Assembly (NCBI GenBank): GCA_947165115.1
Contig: CAMUZD010000002.1
Span: 1-33,418 of the forward strand
Source of the DNA: an uncultured Clostridia bacterium
Lineage (GTDB): Bacteria; Bacillota; Clostridia; Oscillospirales; Acutalibacteraceae
Reading direction: 5' to 3'
Length of the DNA: 33,418 nt
The notes under the pieces were generated by a model that was given only the letters and a program-made list of their open reading frames with translations, was not told the DNA's origin and searched no databases. Of this stretch, positions 7,982 to 16,256 are shown piece after piece. Every line of letters starts with the position of its first letter. Positions within the stretch are counted from its first letter, which is position 1. The position numbers and the translations under genes were made by a program.

Positions 7982-8665
7982 TTATGATCTGGAAATAACC
8001 TGAACTGTCCCCAGACTTACCTTGGGGATATAAGCGTCAATGTCCGGGTTTCCATTGATTGTAAAGCCCAGCCAGAGATATGGCTTCAATATATGTGCTC
8101 CGGTTTCAGGATCTGTTTCGCTCATTATCGCAACTCTACCTGATTCGCGCTTGTTTTGTGTGACAGTGACATTGCCATTACCGTCACATGTTACCATAGC
8201 TTCACCGCCGAAAGAGATGTCATATAATCCATCTGTCTCTGACTGACGGCAAAACATAGCAAGTAGTTTTATCCTGAAAGTGGCTGTTTCCCCTTGAGCT
8301 ACAGTCAGCGAATCGCCTTCTTCGGAGAATCTTAATGCGTCAAGATTAACTGATGGATCGATCAAACTGGGGTCAATTCCATTTAGATCTAAAATAAAAT
8401 CTGTTATAGGAGTGCTGTTTTTTGAATATCCGGTTTGAGTCAGAGGGTAGCATATGTTTTTTTCGACTTGTCTTTTCCATGTCTCAAAATCCTCTTTGAG
8501 TTTAGCGTGATTTGGCACCTCCACAGTTTCGATCGTTCCGTCCGATTTCATTTTTTTGACGGATACGTTTGCCGGGGTTGTCGAAAAAAACATATCCCAT
8601 ATGCTGCTGAGCCAGCTTTCAACAACCGTGTAAAAGTTGTTAATCTTTTTAATCAATTCATTCAT
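7982..8665 (-). CDS. hypothetical tail-associated protein (227 aa)
   Basis: I do not recognise this family. The first 45 residues are hydrophobic and aromatic (around KINNFYTVVESWLSSIWDMFF), followed by a mainly beta region rich in Gly, Thr and Asp that could be a receptor-binding or fibre-associated domain. It sits between the fibre-type gene at 8678 and the sheath gene, where P2 has fibre and fibre assembly genes (H, G). Its start has GGAGA 8 bases upstream. A role at the tail tip is inference from position. Confidence 0.55.
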   Translation of the reverse strand: MNELIKKINNFYTVVESWLSSIWDMFFSTTPANVSVKKMKSDGTIETVEVPNHAKLKEDFETWKRQVEKNICYPLTQTGYSKNSTPITDFILDLNGIDPSLIDPSVNLDALRFSEEGDSLTVAQGETATFRIKLLAMFCRQSETDGLYDISFGGEAMVTCDGNGNVTVTQNKRESGRVAIMSETDPETGAHILKPYLWLGFTINGNPDIDAYIPKVSLGTVQVISRS

Positions 8666-8677
8666 TTTGTCTCTCCT

Positions 8678-9265
8678 TTAATTGTGGATTACATAATTTT
8701 TGAGAAGCGTTATTTCTTCTTTGAGTTTGAGGTTTTCCGTTGCCGCTGACGCGAGCAGACAGACAGCTGTAAAATCGACATCCGTCTGCAGCGCATAAGC
8801 CGCATCACTGGTATAAATTGCAGCCGTTTCTGCACTGTTGAACTTAATTGGAACGGTGATCACAAGATCCGTCTGCATATCCGGCTCACTTGCCGACGGA
8901 ATATAAGTCGGCGGGAATTTTCCGATCCATACCAGAACATCGTTGTTGCTTTCGTCTGTAATGTATAGTCCGACCTCTCGGATCGTTTCACCTTTAACCG
9001 CCGCATCCGGAATGATAGTCGCCTTAACCCGTACCGTAGTTTTGGTTGTATCATTCGGATCAAGCGTTATCTGAACACTTTCCACGAGCTGCGTGGCCGT
9101 TCCGTGAAGATCAGTCTCCGAACCGTCGTAAAGGTTCGCGTTGTTATAGTCCGCATCGGTCAGATTCCCGATTTTCATTTTTGAAAATGGTTTTTTGTTT
9201 TCCGGACTCTGCTCATAGCTTGCAAGTAACGCGAGTCCCGAATCTGTGAATCTGCTGTTTGCCAT
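8678..9265 (-). CDS. tail fibre N-terminal-type protein (P2 gpH N-terminus like)
   Basis: The first 150 residues match the baseplate-attachment domain found at the start of P2-type tail fibres: FTDSGLALLASYEQ, KMKIGN, then TIREVGLYITDESNNDVLVW and a proline turn. At 195 residues it lacks the long shaft and tip of a full fibre and ends with a short coiled coil (LKLKEEITLLKNYV). It may anchor another protein such as the 7982 or 9325 product. Start chosen at AAGGAGG plus 7 bases. Confidence 0.75.
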   Translation of the reverse strand: MANSRFTDSGLALLASYEQSPENKKPFSKMKIGNLTDADYNNANLYDGSETDLHGTATQLVESVQITLDPNDTTKTTVRVKATIIPDAAVKGETIREVGLYITDESNNDVLVWIGKFPPTYIPSASEPDMQTDLVITVPIKFNSAETAAIYTSDAAYALQTDVDFTAVCLLASAATENLKLKEEITLLKNYVIHN

Positions 9266-9282
9266 ATCTGAACCTCCTTATT

Positions 9283-9313
9283 TGTCGGAGCGCGGGCGGC
9301 TCGCCAGCAGCTC
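9283..9313 (-). repeat. GC-rich dispersed repeat (family 3) upstream of the fibre gene
   Basis: On the minus strand this reads GAGCCGCCCGCGCTCCGACAA and ends just before AAGGAGG of the gene at 9265. The core GCCCGCGCTCCGACAA recurs on the plus strand at 17008-17023. Confidence 0.6.
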
Positions 9314-9324
9314 CTGAAAATTCC

Positions 9325-10410
9325 TTACTGCTGCTGAGCTGCCAGTGCTTCCAGTGCCTCAATTCTTTCGGCAAGTGTCGCATTCGGGTCAGGCGTGATA
9401 TTAGCCCCGTTCTCCAGAGCCGCGACCATTTCTTCGGTCGTCATATTGCTTGCATCTGTGCCCACGAACTGTGCCCACAGAGCCTCCACCCTGTTTCTGA
9501 GTGCGGCATCCTCACCCTGATTTTCTCCACCGTTGGAACCGCTGTTCTGATGTTCCTGCAATACCTGTTCAAGGATTTCAAGACGAGACGTCAAATTTTG
9601 CATCTTTCCGGCCAAAGAGTTGAGACCTTCATCCAGGCCGCGGATATTTCTGTTGAGTTTCTGAATTGTTGAAGTGAAAGGAATAATGCCTGATGCGAAT
9701 TCTTCAAGCCCCATTGCTTCAACTAGATCAGCTGTTCTGTCCTTCGTCCAGTCGAAAACATACGGCTGCATGTCAGTTTCTCCTGCCCAGTCTGCTATCT
9801 CAATTGTCGCGCCTGGTGTCTGAGCTGAAGATGTTTGCATCGCAGCTTCCTGGGATGCGTATTCTTCACAGTATTTTTTTCCACCTTCCTCGTAGTGAAG
9901 AACATAAATAATATTGGGCTGCGTGTAACCTTCCGGAGCAGTGTAGGTATACAGTTCTTTCGTGGTTCTTCCGAGATAGTATCTGTCAGGATCCTTCCCT
10001 CCGAAAGTCCATAATGTTTTCATCAAAACGAAAGCATCGTCAGTTGCCTGTCTTATGGCTGATGCCAATGCAGTCTTCAATGTCTGAAGAGCGGTAAACT
10101 TCGGCGTTCCGGTCGAAAAATCGAACCAGTTGGTTTTGATGTACTTTGCGGCCACATCAAATGCGGTTGCTATGTGAAATGTCTCGTTGTTTTTGCCTTT
10201 CATGATCGATTCAAGAAATGAAATGACCATTACGACAAGGTTGATGACGCTGATCTTCGCCATCTGGTCCCTGAATACAGAAACCGGAATCTTTCCCAGC
10301 TTGTTGCCGTCTCCCGTGCCGACCACCGGAATGTAATCGCCTTCCGTTGCCTTCGTGACATCGTAGTTTTCAAGATTTTCGACTTTTTTGTACTCGATTT
10401 TTTTTGCCAT
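9325..10410 (-). CDS. putative tail fibre or tail tip protein (361 aa), unknown family
   Basis: The protein starts KKIEYKKVENLENYDVTKATEGDYIPVVG, a pattern seen in fibre-like proteins of phages, then has a hydrophobic helix (SVINLVVMVISFLESIM, about residues 53-70) and an alpha/beta middle. From about 255 a heptad-rich coiled coil follows (SLAGKMQNLTSRLEILEQVL), then a Gly/Asn linker and another helical end with repeated ERIEALEALA. It lies between gpI and the fibre attachment gene, the site of host-range genes in P2. I infer a trimeric tail-tip role. GGAGA precedes the ATG. Confidence 0.6.
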   Translation of the reverse strand: MAKKIEYKKVENLENYDVTKATEGDYIPVVGTGDGNKLGKIPVSVFRDQMAKISVINLVVMVISFLESIMKGKNNETFHIATAFDVAAKYIKTNWFDFSTGTPKFTALQTLKTALASAIRQATDDAFVLMKTLWTFGGKDPDRYYLGRTTKELYTYTAPEGYTQPNIIYVLHYEEGGKKYCEEYASQEAAMQTSSAQTPGATIEIADWAGETDMQPYVFDWTKDRTADLVEAMGLEEFASGIIPFTSTIQKLNRNIRGLDEGLNSLAGKMQNLTSRLEILEQVLQEHQNSGSNGGENQGEDAALRNRVEALWAQFVGTDASNMTTEEMVAALENGANITPDPNATLAERIEALEALAAQQQ

Positions 10411-10426
10411 AATTTCGTCTCCATAA

Positions 10427-11095
10427 TTAAATAGTTATAACCTGCACCGGGAAAACCGTCTCCCGGCACTCAATAATTCCGCATCCCGCATAAAGCGGCT
10501 CACCGCCCGTTATAAGAGGCTGCGCCGGCATCGTGACATTCACGCTGTTAATAACACCTGCACCGATGAATAAGTCTTTGTTTTCAAGGGTTCTTTTCAA
10601 GTAGAGAGTAAGCCACAGGCTTGCCCGTTTGTAGTCCCGGATAAAATACATAAGATAGAACCACAGATTTTGGTTCCAGTCCTCCGGGAGAATGATTTCC
10701 GCCGTCAAATTGCCCCTGCAAGCCCCTGTCTGTTCAAAACCGACACTGTCACCGTCAATTGCAGGAACAAGTTTCACCGCTTCGACCAATCCTTCAGCCG
10801 TTCCTTCAAGTGTTCTGAGCTGTTTAAGTCTCACTATCGTTTCCGGACTGATGCCGCCCATGAATAGCCAGTCATAAAAACAGTTGTTCTCCCATGCCAG
10901 GAAAGGAAGAAAATTTTCAGGGATGTTGGAGGTGGAGGCATTGAGAAGTTCACGGGTCTCTTGGTCGCGAAAATCACGGATTTCAGCAATTTTTTCAGGC
11001 CTGTTATCTTCTTTCAGGAAGAGACTTCTCAATACCTCGAACACACGCCCGAAAATTGCTTCAATGTGTTTTATATACCTATTATATATGTGCAT
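10427..11095 (-). CDS. I: tail protein I (baseplate, P2 gpI family)
   Basis: gpI is a wedge component of the P2 baseplate. The 222-residue product has the features of the family: N-terminal helices, LLNASTSNIPENFLPFLAWE, a YDWLFMG segment and LRTLEGTAEGLVEAV. Its ATG overlaps the gpJ stop by one base (TGATG), and GGAGG lies 9 bases upstream. The order V-W-J-I is that of P2. Confidence 0.9.
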   Translation of the reverse strand: MHIYNRYIKHIEAIFGRVFEVLRSLFLKEDNRPEKIAEIRDFRDQETRELLNASTSNIPENFLPFLAWENNCFYDWLFMGGISPETIVRLKQLRTLEGTAEGLVEAVKLVPAIDGDSVGFEQTGACRGNLTAEIILPEDWNQNLWFYLMYFIRDYKRASLWLTLYLKRTLENKDLFIGAGVINSVNVTMPAQPLITGGEPLYAGCGIIECRETVFPVQVITI

Positions 11096-12321
11096 CAGTC
11101 AATGCCTCCGTCAAAAACAGGCTGATTGATCACAATGTCACTATCAAAACAGTAAGCAGCTTCTCTTTTTCCGCATGCTATATAATCCACTGCGCCGCCG
11201 TCTTCGCCGACTTGTTCGATCGTTATGTCAAAGCCTGTTATTCCGTGCATGTAGCACATCCCTGAAATAATATTTTTCGATATATCACGCCCGAAACCGT
11301 AAAGTTCTTTTACTGTCGTTTTTGTCTTTTCTTCGACATCAAGAAGAATGTCTTGACTCGTTCCCGGCAGAAGGTGAGGAGTTATCGTGAGTTTGTATCT
11401 GGTTATATTTCCGATTCCTGCACGGTCATCACCGATTTTGACAGTTACCACGTCGGCGCACGGACAGTTATTGCTGCCGCTGCAAGCCTCTGTCACTTCG
11501 CTATAAAGCAGATCCCTCCGTTCAGATTTGGCAGAATCACTCAATTCCCAAGTCTTAAGATTTGGCAGAACCCAGATAGTGAGGCATCCCGGCGCGGTTG
11601 TTTCGATAAAAACCTCTTGAATGTTCAGATCCGCGCTCATTGCATAATATTGATAAGCCCGTCTCCCTCCCATGTTTGAAGTCGGAGCCAAAAGAATCCG
11701 CTGTCTGTATCTCTCGTCACTTTCCATTTCGTCGGTTCCGACATCTTCAATTTCATCGATCTCAACTTTTTCGATTACAGGTGAAGCAATAAGCAGCCTG
11801 TCTATTTTCATGTTGTCAACGCTTTCGCCGCCGCCCTCATATATTACAGCTTCGATGATCTGCGTGTTTTCGTCAGGATCGGGATTGATCTCGTATTCAA
11901 GATAAGTCTTAGCCTTGAAATAACCGATGACTGTCTCGTTCGTGTCTTTATCGGTATAGTCACCCCTGAACTCCGTTCCTGCCGGAATAATTCCGCTTAC
12001 ACTTTCCGGATTTCTGTATGTGATTTTTAGCTTAGCAATCGGATTGCTGCCGTGCATCCTCTCAATATCCGGGCGTATATTGTCAAGATCTGCACCCTTT
12101 GCAAAAGCGACTAAAAGCCTTCTTGCTGTTTCGTTCGTGTGCTGAATCCTCAAAACATCCATTTCCGCCAGCGCTTTAAGCACTTTCGTTATCGGATCGG
12201 CATTTGCTGCATCCCATTCAGGAAGTTTTTCCTTTACCTTATTTATATATTCGCGGATTTTCTTTGCGAGATCATAATCTTTGATCAAGTCGGGTTTCGG
12301 CAGCTTCGATATGTCAAACAT
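11095..12321 (-). CDS. J: baseplate protein J (P2 gpJ / Mu gp47 family)
   Basis: This 408-residue baseplate wedge protein matches the J family: GSNPIAKLKITYRNPESVSG with IIPAGTEFRG, the later ESDERYRQRILLAP and the AGCLTIWVLPN-like strand. It assembles around the hub with I and W. Start and gpW stop overlap by eight bases, suggesting coupled translation. Confidence 0.92.
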   Translation of the reverse strand: MFDISKLPKPDLIKDYDLAKKIREYINKVKEKLPEWDAANADPITKVLKALAEMDVLRIQHTNETARRLLVAFAKGADLDNIRPDIERMHGSNPIAKLKITYRNPESVSGIIPAGTEFRGDYTDKDTNETVIGYFKAKTYLEYEINPDPDENTQIIEAVIYEGGGESVDNMKIDRLLIASPVIEKVEIDEIEDVGTDEMESDERYRQRILLAPTSNMGGRRAYQYYAMSADLNIQEVFIETTAPGCLTIWVLPNLKTWELSDSAKSERRDLLYSEVTEACSGSNNCPCADVVTVKIGDDRAGIGNITRYKLTITPHLLPGTSQDILLDVEEKTKTTVKELYGFGRDISKNIISGMCYMHGITGFDITIEQVGEDGGAVDYIACGKREAAYCFDSDIVINQPVFDGGID

Positions 12322-12643
12322 CTGCTTTTTCTCCGTTCTTAAAGTAACATCTCACGATTGCGCTTCCGCTGCCTTCGGCTGCTGTGCGACCGTCCAAAAG
12401 TTCCATCCTCTCAAGTTTGAGCTGCGGGAAATATTTCATAATGACTTCCGCCGTTTCCTTAAAAGCCCTCATCTTGAAAAGCGCATTGATCGGCTTGTCT
12501 ATGAGCAGATAACGGTCGGAGCCGTATTCAGGATCGCCGAAGTTCGCACCTTTAGGAGTGTAGAGCACATCCGAAATCTCGAAAACAAGCGGTTTGGCGA
12601 CCAGCTTGAAGCCGCCGTTTTCAAACATGAAAACTTTTTTCAT
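12314..12643 (-). CDS. W: baseplate protein W (gpW/gp25 lysozyme-like family)
   Basis: W proteins are structural baseplate wedge components related to T4 gp25. The product is 109 residues from MKKVFMFENGG; the family mark is the stretch GDPEYGSDRYLLIDKPIN, with FKETAEVIMKYFPQ following. A longer frame starts at 12751 but would overlap the upstream gene almost entirely; the ATG at 12643 overlaps that gene's stop by ATGA. Confidence 0.88.
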   Translation of the reverse strand: MKKVFMFENGGFKLVAKPLVFEISDVLYTPKGANFGDPEYGSDRYLLIDKPINALFKMRAFKETAEVIMKYFPQLKLERMELLDGRTAAEGSGSAIVRCYFKNGEKADV

Positions 12644-12852
12644 TGAACCGTTCCCGTTATTGTTCCTTCGCCGGCTGCATTCGTGCAAGTTCCGACTACC
12701 GCAGCGTTGCTCTTGATATGATTGACAACCGCCCTTGCTACAGCGTCGCAAAAATCACTAAGTTTTGGCGGAAGTTCAGCCGCATTAAGTCCGAAATTAG
12801 TAATGATTTCTGTTTTTATCGCCGTTGAAAGAGTGTTTGCGTTCAATGTCAT
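12640..12852 (-). CDS. small conserved-type tail gene product (70 aa), unknown function
   Basis: A 70-residue protein with two helices (ANTLSTAIKTEIITNFGLN, then KLSDFCDAVARAVVNHIKSN) and a Gly/Thr-rich C terminus. Small proteins with an AIVxHI-type helix are common beside baseplate genes in phages but I cannot name a function. Coupling by ATGA to gpW and position between V and W support it as a real gene. Confidence 0.7.
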   Translation of the reverse strand: MTLNANTLSTAIKTEIITNFGLNAAELPPKLSDFCDAVARAVVNHIKSNAAVVGTCTNAAGEGTITGTVQ

Positions 12853-12862
12853 CGTAGCCTCA

Positions 12863-13408
12863 CTAGCAGTCTGTCTTTAAAACCTGTGAACTCGGAGCTG
12901 GCGTTATTCCGAAAACAGGGCATTTCGACAAATCAGTCAAAACCCCGAAAGTACCGATTCCGCTTTGTGCGACCTGACAGGTGTCTGCGGGTTTAATTAC
13001 TACTTTATTCGCTTCAATTTCCGCATTGCCCGTCACTGTAATCTGGATTTTATGATCGGATTTGCTGTATTTTATTGAGCTTCCGTTCTCGAAACGGAAC
13101 ACCGTTTCATTTTTGCCGTCGCCCTGAATTGGCTGCTTGCTGTAATTCAAGCCACGGATCGCAGCCCCGGCTTCAATAGAACCGTTAGGACAAAGAACGC
13201 AGACTTCTTCACCTTTTTTTATAGGTATAAACGCAGCTTCGTCGTTCCCGGCTGCCGGCTGAAAAACAGGAATCCATCCCGTTATAAGATCACCCTGGGC
13301 AGCACGCACTTTGTTATCCTTCACCTCAAGTACAATAGCATAAAACAGCATGTTGCCGACCTTCCGCTCAAGCTCCGTGATGCGATCATTTAATGTTCTA
13401 TAAGGCAT
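12863..13408 (-). CDS. V: baseplate spike protein V (P2 gpV / Mu gp45 family)
   Basis: V is the trimeric membrane-piercing spike. The 181-residue product has the OB-fold part (ITGWIPVFQPAAGNDEAAFIP, then GEEVCVLCPNGS) followed by a beta-rich shaft (NGSSIKYSKSDHKIQITV), as in the family. The C-terminal tip is Cys-rich (three Cys in the last 35 residues). The ATG at 13408 uses AGGGAG from the 9-base repeat array that ends just upstream. Confidence 0.9.
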   Translation of the reverse strand: MPYRTLNDRITELERKVGNMLFYAIVLEVKDNKVRAAQGDLITGWIPVFQPAAGNDEAAFIPIKKGEEVCVLCPNGSIEAGAAIRGLNYSKQPIQGDGKNETVFRFENGSSIKYSKSDHKIQITVTGNAEIEANKVVIKPADTCQVAQSGIGTFGVLTDLSKCPVFGITPAPSSQVLKTDC

Positions 13409-13904
13409 TGTCGCCGCTCCCTAGATTCCATGAACACCCTAAATTCTCTAAATTCCCTATTTCCGGCGGCATTATTTCCCCTTCATCAATCACCGTTTCC
13501 GGCACTTCTTCCGGTTCACCGTTTTCGAACACCGGATATATCACCTCGAACCACAGATTCTCCTGTTTGAAATGATCCTTTTCCAAATCACATGCACACC
13601 GTGCAAGTTTCACCTCGACCGTCTGAAACTCTTCCGGCCACGTCTCAACCTTTATTACAGGCAGCCGCAGCCAGTCGAAAAAGACAGCCGAAAGATCCAA
13701 ATCTGTCTTTGTGGCCGTCGTAATCAGCACCCTGACCTCGCATTTCATCATTCCTGCAAGCGTGTGCTCTTCTTCCAAACCCGCGCCGCTCACATCCGGG
13801 GTGCGGCTCTCGAAGAAACTCACAATGTCGTTTGCCTGTATCTGCGGGCATTTCTCTATGATCCGCGCTTCAATCTGAGAACGAATCTGTTTTTCCGGGC
13901 TCAA
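13398..13904 (-). CDS. putative tail completion or minor tail protein (168 aa)
   Basis: I do not recognise it firmly. It resembles in size and position Mu gp37-type or other tail-terminator proteins: a helical start (QIEARIIEKCPQIQANDI) and alternating strands with MMKCEVRVLITTATKTDL. The likely start is TTG with GAGGTGG 6 bases upstream, provided by the end of hairpin element copy 4. The C terminus (IGNLENLGCSWNLGSGDNAL) is coded by the 9-base repeat array at 13412-13470, so the original protein may have ended earlier. It overlaps gpV by eleven bases. Confidence 0.6.
   Translation of the reverse strand: MSPEKQIRSQIEARIIEKCPQIQANDIVSFFESRTPDVSGAGLEEEHTLAGMMKCEVRVLITTATKTDLDLSAVFFDWLRLPVIKVETWPEEFQTVEVKLARCACDLEKDHFKQENLWFEVIYPVFENGEPEEVPETVIDEGEIMPPEIGNLENLGCSWNLGSGDNAL
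13412..13470 (-). repeat. 9-base repeat array A, just upstream of gpV
   Basis: On the minus strand GCCGCCGG is followed by about five 9-base units of the type TAGGGAATT and then AGCGGCGAC. The outer arms can pair. Its last unit gives AGGGAG, the ribosome binding site of gpV 8 bases from the ATG. The array also codes for the end of the 13398 gene. Confidence 0.8.
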
Positions 13905-14223
13905 TTTCCACCTCTGAGTTTCGTTTGTTGCGCTGCGATTTCATCGCGGCACTTGCATCGTCCGTTCTGCGGCGTCTCGGTTTTGCCGTTGCCGTCTGCT
14001 GAATAAGCGGACACATCATGTTGTATTTCAGATTATTTTTCAGCTCAGCCATGTTTTCCGAGTTCTGCTTTTCAATTTCAAGCATCTTGGCCTGATTGTC
14101 TGCATTCTGTTTCAGCAGCTGATCGTATCTTTTGTTCGATTCTTTCTTGTCCCAAAGAAAGAACAAAGCCAGAATCCCGAAACCGCCGTATTGAAGCAAT
14201 GCCGTTATTACTCCGACATCCAT
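13870..14223 (-). CDS. holin-like small membrane protein with coiled coil (117 aa)
   Basis: Residues 5-24 form one membrane helix (VITALLQYGGFGILALFFLW), followed at once by charged residues and a coiled coil (RYDQLLKQNADNQAKMLEIE). This layout resembles BhlA/UviB-type holin-like proteins, so a part in lysis is possible, but it could also be a structural gene. The C-terminal third is basic and contains hairpin element copy 4, coding from residue 89. Strong GGAGG precedes the ATG, which overlaps the connector stop (TGATG). Confidence 0.5.
   Translation of the reverse strand: MDVGVITALLQYGGFGILALFFLWDKKESNKRYDQLLKQNADNQAKMLEIEKQNSENMAELKNNLKYNMMCPLIQQTATAKPRRRRTDDASAAMKSQRNKRNSEVEIEPGKTDSFSD
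13911..13959 (-). repeat. hairpin element, copy 4 (end of holin-like gene, before next start)
   Basis: Stem GCCGCGAT / ATCGCAGC with one wobble pair and loop GAA; preceded by GATGCAAGT and followed by GCGCAACAAACGAAAC and AGAGG. The AGAGG is the ribosome binding site of the TTG start at 13904. Confidence 0.85.
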
Positions 14224-14612
14224 CAGATCACCTCCACCATCACGTTACCTTCGCCCTCTGCCGTTTCGAGATCGGCGATTATCCCTTCAGCCCTGTTTTT
14301 CCAGTAGTTCTGAATAGTCACCACCTGAGAGGGAGAGCAGAAAACATAGTCTGTCATGTTGTCGCTCTCCCTCGCAAAGGACGAGGCACCGTCAAGGTAC
14401 ATCGTATTTATGACGGGCAGGAGGAAATACATCGTCATGCACATAGCGGCTTCGCGCCAGTCTTTGTCGCCTTCTGCGTCAGTTATTTCGCGCCCGGCTC
14501 GTTTTTCAACAAACCTGATACCGCGTTCAAGGTGCGGGTGAATTACTTCGTCGCTCACCTTATCCGGCAAATTCGCGAAACGCCTTATGTCAGCCGCCGT
14601 CAAAACCATCAT
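14223..14612 (-). CDS. head-tail connector protein (Mu gp36 / gp6-like)
   Basis: This 129-residue helical protein begins MVLTAADIRRFANLPDKVSDE and has HLERGIRFVEKRAGREI, typical of the small helical connector proteins that join portal and tail (DUF1320/gp6-like). It follows the major capsid gene, as Mu gp36 does. The ribosome binding site GGAG, 7 bases before the ATG, lies in hairpin element copy 5. Exact family is uncertain. Confidence 0.65.
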   Translation of the reverse strand: MMVLTAADIRRFANLPDKVSDEVIHPHLERGIRFVEKRAGREITDAEGDKDWREAAMCMTMYFLLPVINTMYLDGASSFARESDNMTDYVFCSPSQVVTIQNYWKNRAEGIIADLETAEGEGNVMVEVI

Positions 14613-14613
14613 T

Positions 14614-14655
14614 CCTCTGCTCCGTCAGTTGCGCTGGCATTGCATGCCAGCTATC
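14614..14655 (-). repeat. hairpin element, copy 5 (capsid-connector gap)
   Basis: It fills the whole gap between the capsid stop and connector start. Stem GCTGGCAT / ATGCCAGC, loop GCA, followed by GCGCAACTGACGGAGC and AGAGG. The GGAG is the connector ribosome binding site. The 5' flank is shortened to GATAG. Confidence 0.8.
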
Positions 14656-14658
14656 GCC

Positions 14659-15960
14659 TTACAGTCCCTCGTTATCCGTGATTGCAACCGCAGCCGGTGT
14701 CTCGCAGAGACCGTTTTCATTCTTCGTGAAAACAAGGATGTGGGTGTTGTCTCCGAAAGCCGTTCCGTCAGGAAGGATAAATTCAAGGTCGCTGCCTGTT
14801 TTCGGAAGTGTCGCGATTTCGGTCGTTTTGGTTGTTGCGTCGCTGCCGAAATAGATCGCATAGTGGGTTACATCGTCTTCGCTTGTTGCCTTTGTGATTG
14901 CGATGGTTCCGCCGATCGTGTCATCCGTTGTGTCGGTGTCGGTGAAAGTTACATCCGCCGGTGCGTTTGCCGGAACTTCGCCTTCTTCGTCTTCCGGGTC
15001 AGTCGGTTCCGTCGGATCGCTCGCTTCAACCTCTTCACCCGCAAAACCGAGAACCGCCGCGTCTTCGATGCCGATCTTATAGCCGTCTCCCGCGCCGTAG
15101 CAGAAGTTGACAACTCTTGCCATCGGTTTGTCTTCGATTTTACGCTCTATGTCGTTTTGCAGACCGAAGAGAAGGTTCATCGGGTTAGTATAGAGAACTT
15201 CTCCACGGGTCATATAACCTACCGTCACAATCTTATAGCCGAGGAAATTGTTGGCACCTGCATTGATAAGATATGCAGCGTTGCCGTCTTTTTTGCCGAT
15301 CTGTTTTACGTATTCCTCATGATCAGCAGGAGTCATGAAAATGACACAGTTTTCAACAGACTTGTAATCATCCGGCAGAGCCTCGACAATTCCTGCAAGA
15401 TATTCTATCCAGTCAATCTTGTTGCCGGTCTTATATAGATTTGCATTGATTTTGTGTGAATCATCGGATTCCTTGAGCATCTGAATCCAGCCCTTGTTGA
15501 TGTTTTCCGGAGTGTTGGCTACCTCCTGATAATTCTTGCCCTGAAAACCGACTCTGACCATGTTGTCTCCGAATTTCTTGGCGAGTTTAGCATCGAACTT
15601 CTTTACTGCCGCGCTTCCTTTCGATGATTTGATCGTCGTGTAGAAAACCTGCATGAAAGCATTGACCGGTTTACACTCGATATATTTCCCTTTGTTTTTG
15701 CCTTCTGTGAAGTCGGTCGGTTCATCGCCTTCAGGAATATTCTGAAGCACGAAGTCGGAAATATCGAATATGTCAATAGGAATCTTGGCCTCGTCCGATC
15801 TCTGGACATTGACCATTCTCAGGATATTGTTTCCTTCAACCACAAGGTCAAGCAGTTCCCTCGCAGCAGCTTCAGGAACCTTGTTACCGATACCGATCTT
15901 GTTGAGATCGATAGTTCCGCTCTTGACGAGCTGTTCACGCATCTGTTCAATTACGCTCAT
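14659..15960 (-). CDS. major capsid protein with extra C-terminal domain
   Basis: The shell protein of the head, 433 residues. The first roughly 305 residues form the capsid part, with NNILRMVNVQRSDEAKIPI, FMTPADHEEYVKQ and GEVLYTNPMNLLFGL, in keeping with HK97-fold capsid proteins of Mu/P2-like phages. An acidic linker (DPTEPTDPEDEEGEV) leads to a C-terminal domain of about 100 residues with Ig-like or Fn3-like strands (DDTIGGTIAITKATSEDDV, THYAIYFGSD), probably displayed on the head surface. An in-frame ATG at 15972 exists, but GGAGA is correctly spaced for 15960. It follows the protease/scaffold gene. Confidence 0.85.
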   Translation of the reverse strand: MSVIEQMREQLVKSGTIDLNKIGIGNKVPEAAARELLDLVVEGNNILRMVNVQRSDEAKIPIDIFDISDFVLQNIPEGDEPTDFTEGKNKGKYIECKPVNAFMQVFYTTIKSSKGSAAVKKFDAKLAKKFGDNMVRVGFQGKNYQEVANTPENINKGWIQMLKESDDSHKINANLYKTGNKIDWIEYLAGIVEALPDDYKSVENCVIFMTPADHEEYVKQIGKKDGNAAYLINAGANNFLGYKIVTVGYMTRGEVLYTNPMNLLFGLQNDIERKIEDKPMARVVNFCYGAGDGYKIGIEDAAVLGFAGEEVEASDPTEPTDPEDEEGEVPANAPADVTFTDTDTTDDTIGGTIAITKATSEDDVTHYAIYFGSDATTKTTEIATLPKTGSDLEFILPDGTAFGDNTHILVFTKNENGLCETPAAVAITDNEGL

Positions 15961-16008
15961 TGTTTTCTCCATTCAAAAATATGTCTTATTCGTTCTTAAA
16001 CATGTCTT

Positions 16009-16028
16009 AAAATGAAAATTCTCATTTT
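16009..16028. repeat. AT-rich stem-loop between scaffold and capsid genes
   Basis: AAAATGA pairs with TCATTTT around a six-base loop, followed by T-rich sequence. It could be a weak processing or termination signal, or only part of the capsid leader. Confidence 0.3.
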
Positions 16029-16064
16029 TTGGCATATTGTTACCGCTCAAATCTTTTTCGTGTC

Positions 16065-16256
16065 TTAAAACGCCGAGTTTGCCGGTTCCGGATTGCCGCC
16101 ATCTTCTTTTTCTCTGGTTGTTCTTCCGAAACCCTGTTTTTCAAGCTCCTCGATTTTTGTTTTCTGCTCTTCAACCGCCTTTTTCAGCTCCGCGATCTCC
16201 GCGTCTTTCGGCGCAACCGCTTCATCGATCATCTTTTTTACCTGTTCTTCACTCAT
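16065..16256 (-). CDS. nested scaffolding protein start inside the protease gene
   Basis: Within the protease frame an ATG at 16256 is preceded by AAGAAGGAGAACAAG, a strong ribosome binding site at normal spacing. It would give a 63-residue protein starting MSEEQVKKMIDEAVAPKDAE, almost wholly coiled coil. In Mu, lambda and relatives the scaffold is made from an internal start in the protease gene. The site and domain border agree, so I infer the same here. Confidence 0.7.
   Translation of the reverse strand: MSEEQVKKMIDEAVAPKDAEIAELKKAVEEQKTKIEELEKQGFGRTTREKEDGGNPEPANSAF

Noticed and set aside
12181..12220. Possible eleventh hairpin element (GGATCGGCATTTGCTGC)
   Set aside because: It shares GGCATTTGC but has no pairing arm and lies within conserved gpJ coding sequence; probably chance.
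14587..15438. Long plus-strand frame of 283 codons
   Set aside because: It lies antisense to the major capsid gene and its protein is rich in Arg, Cys and Val as typical of shadows.
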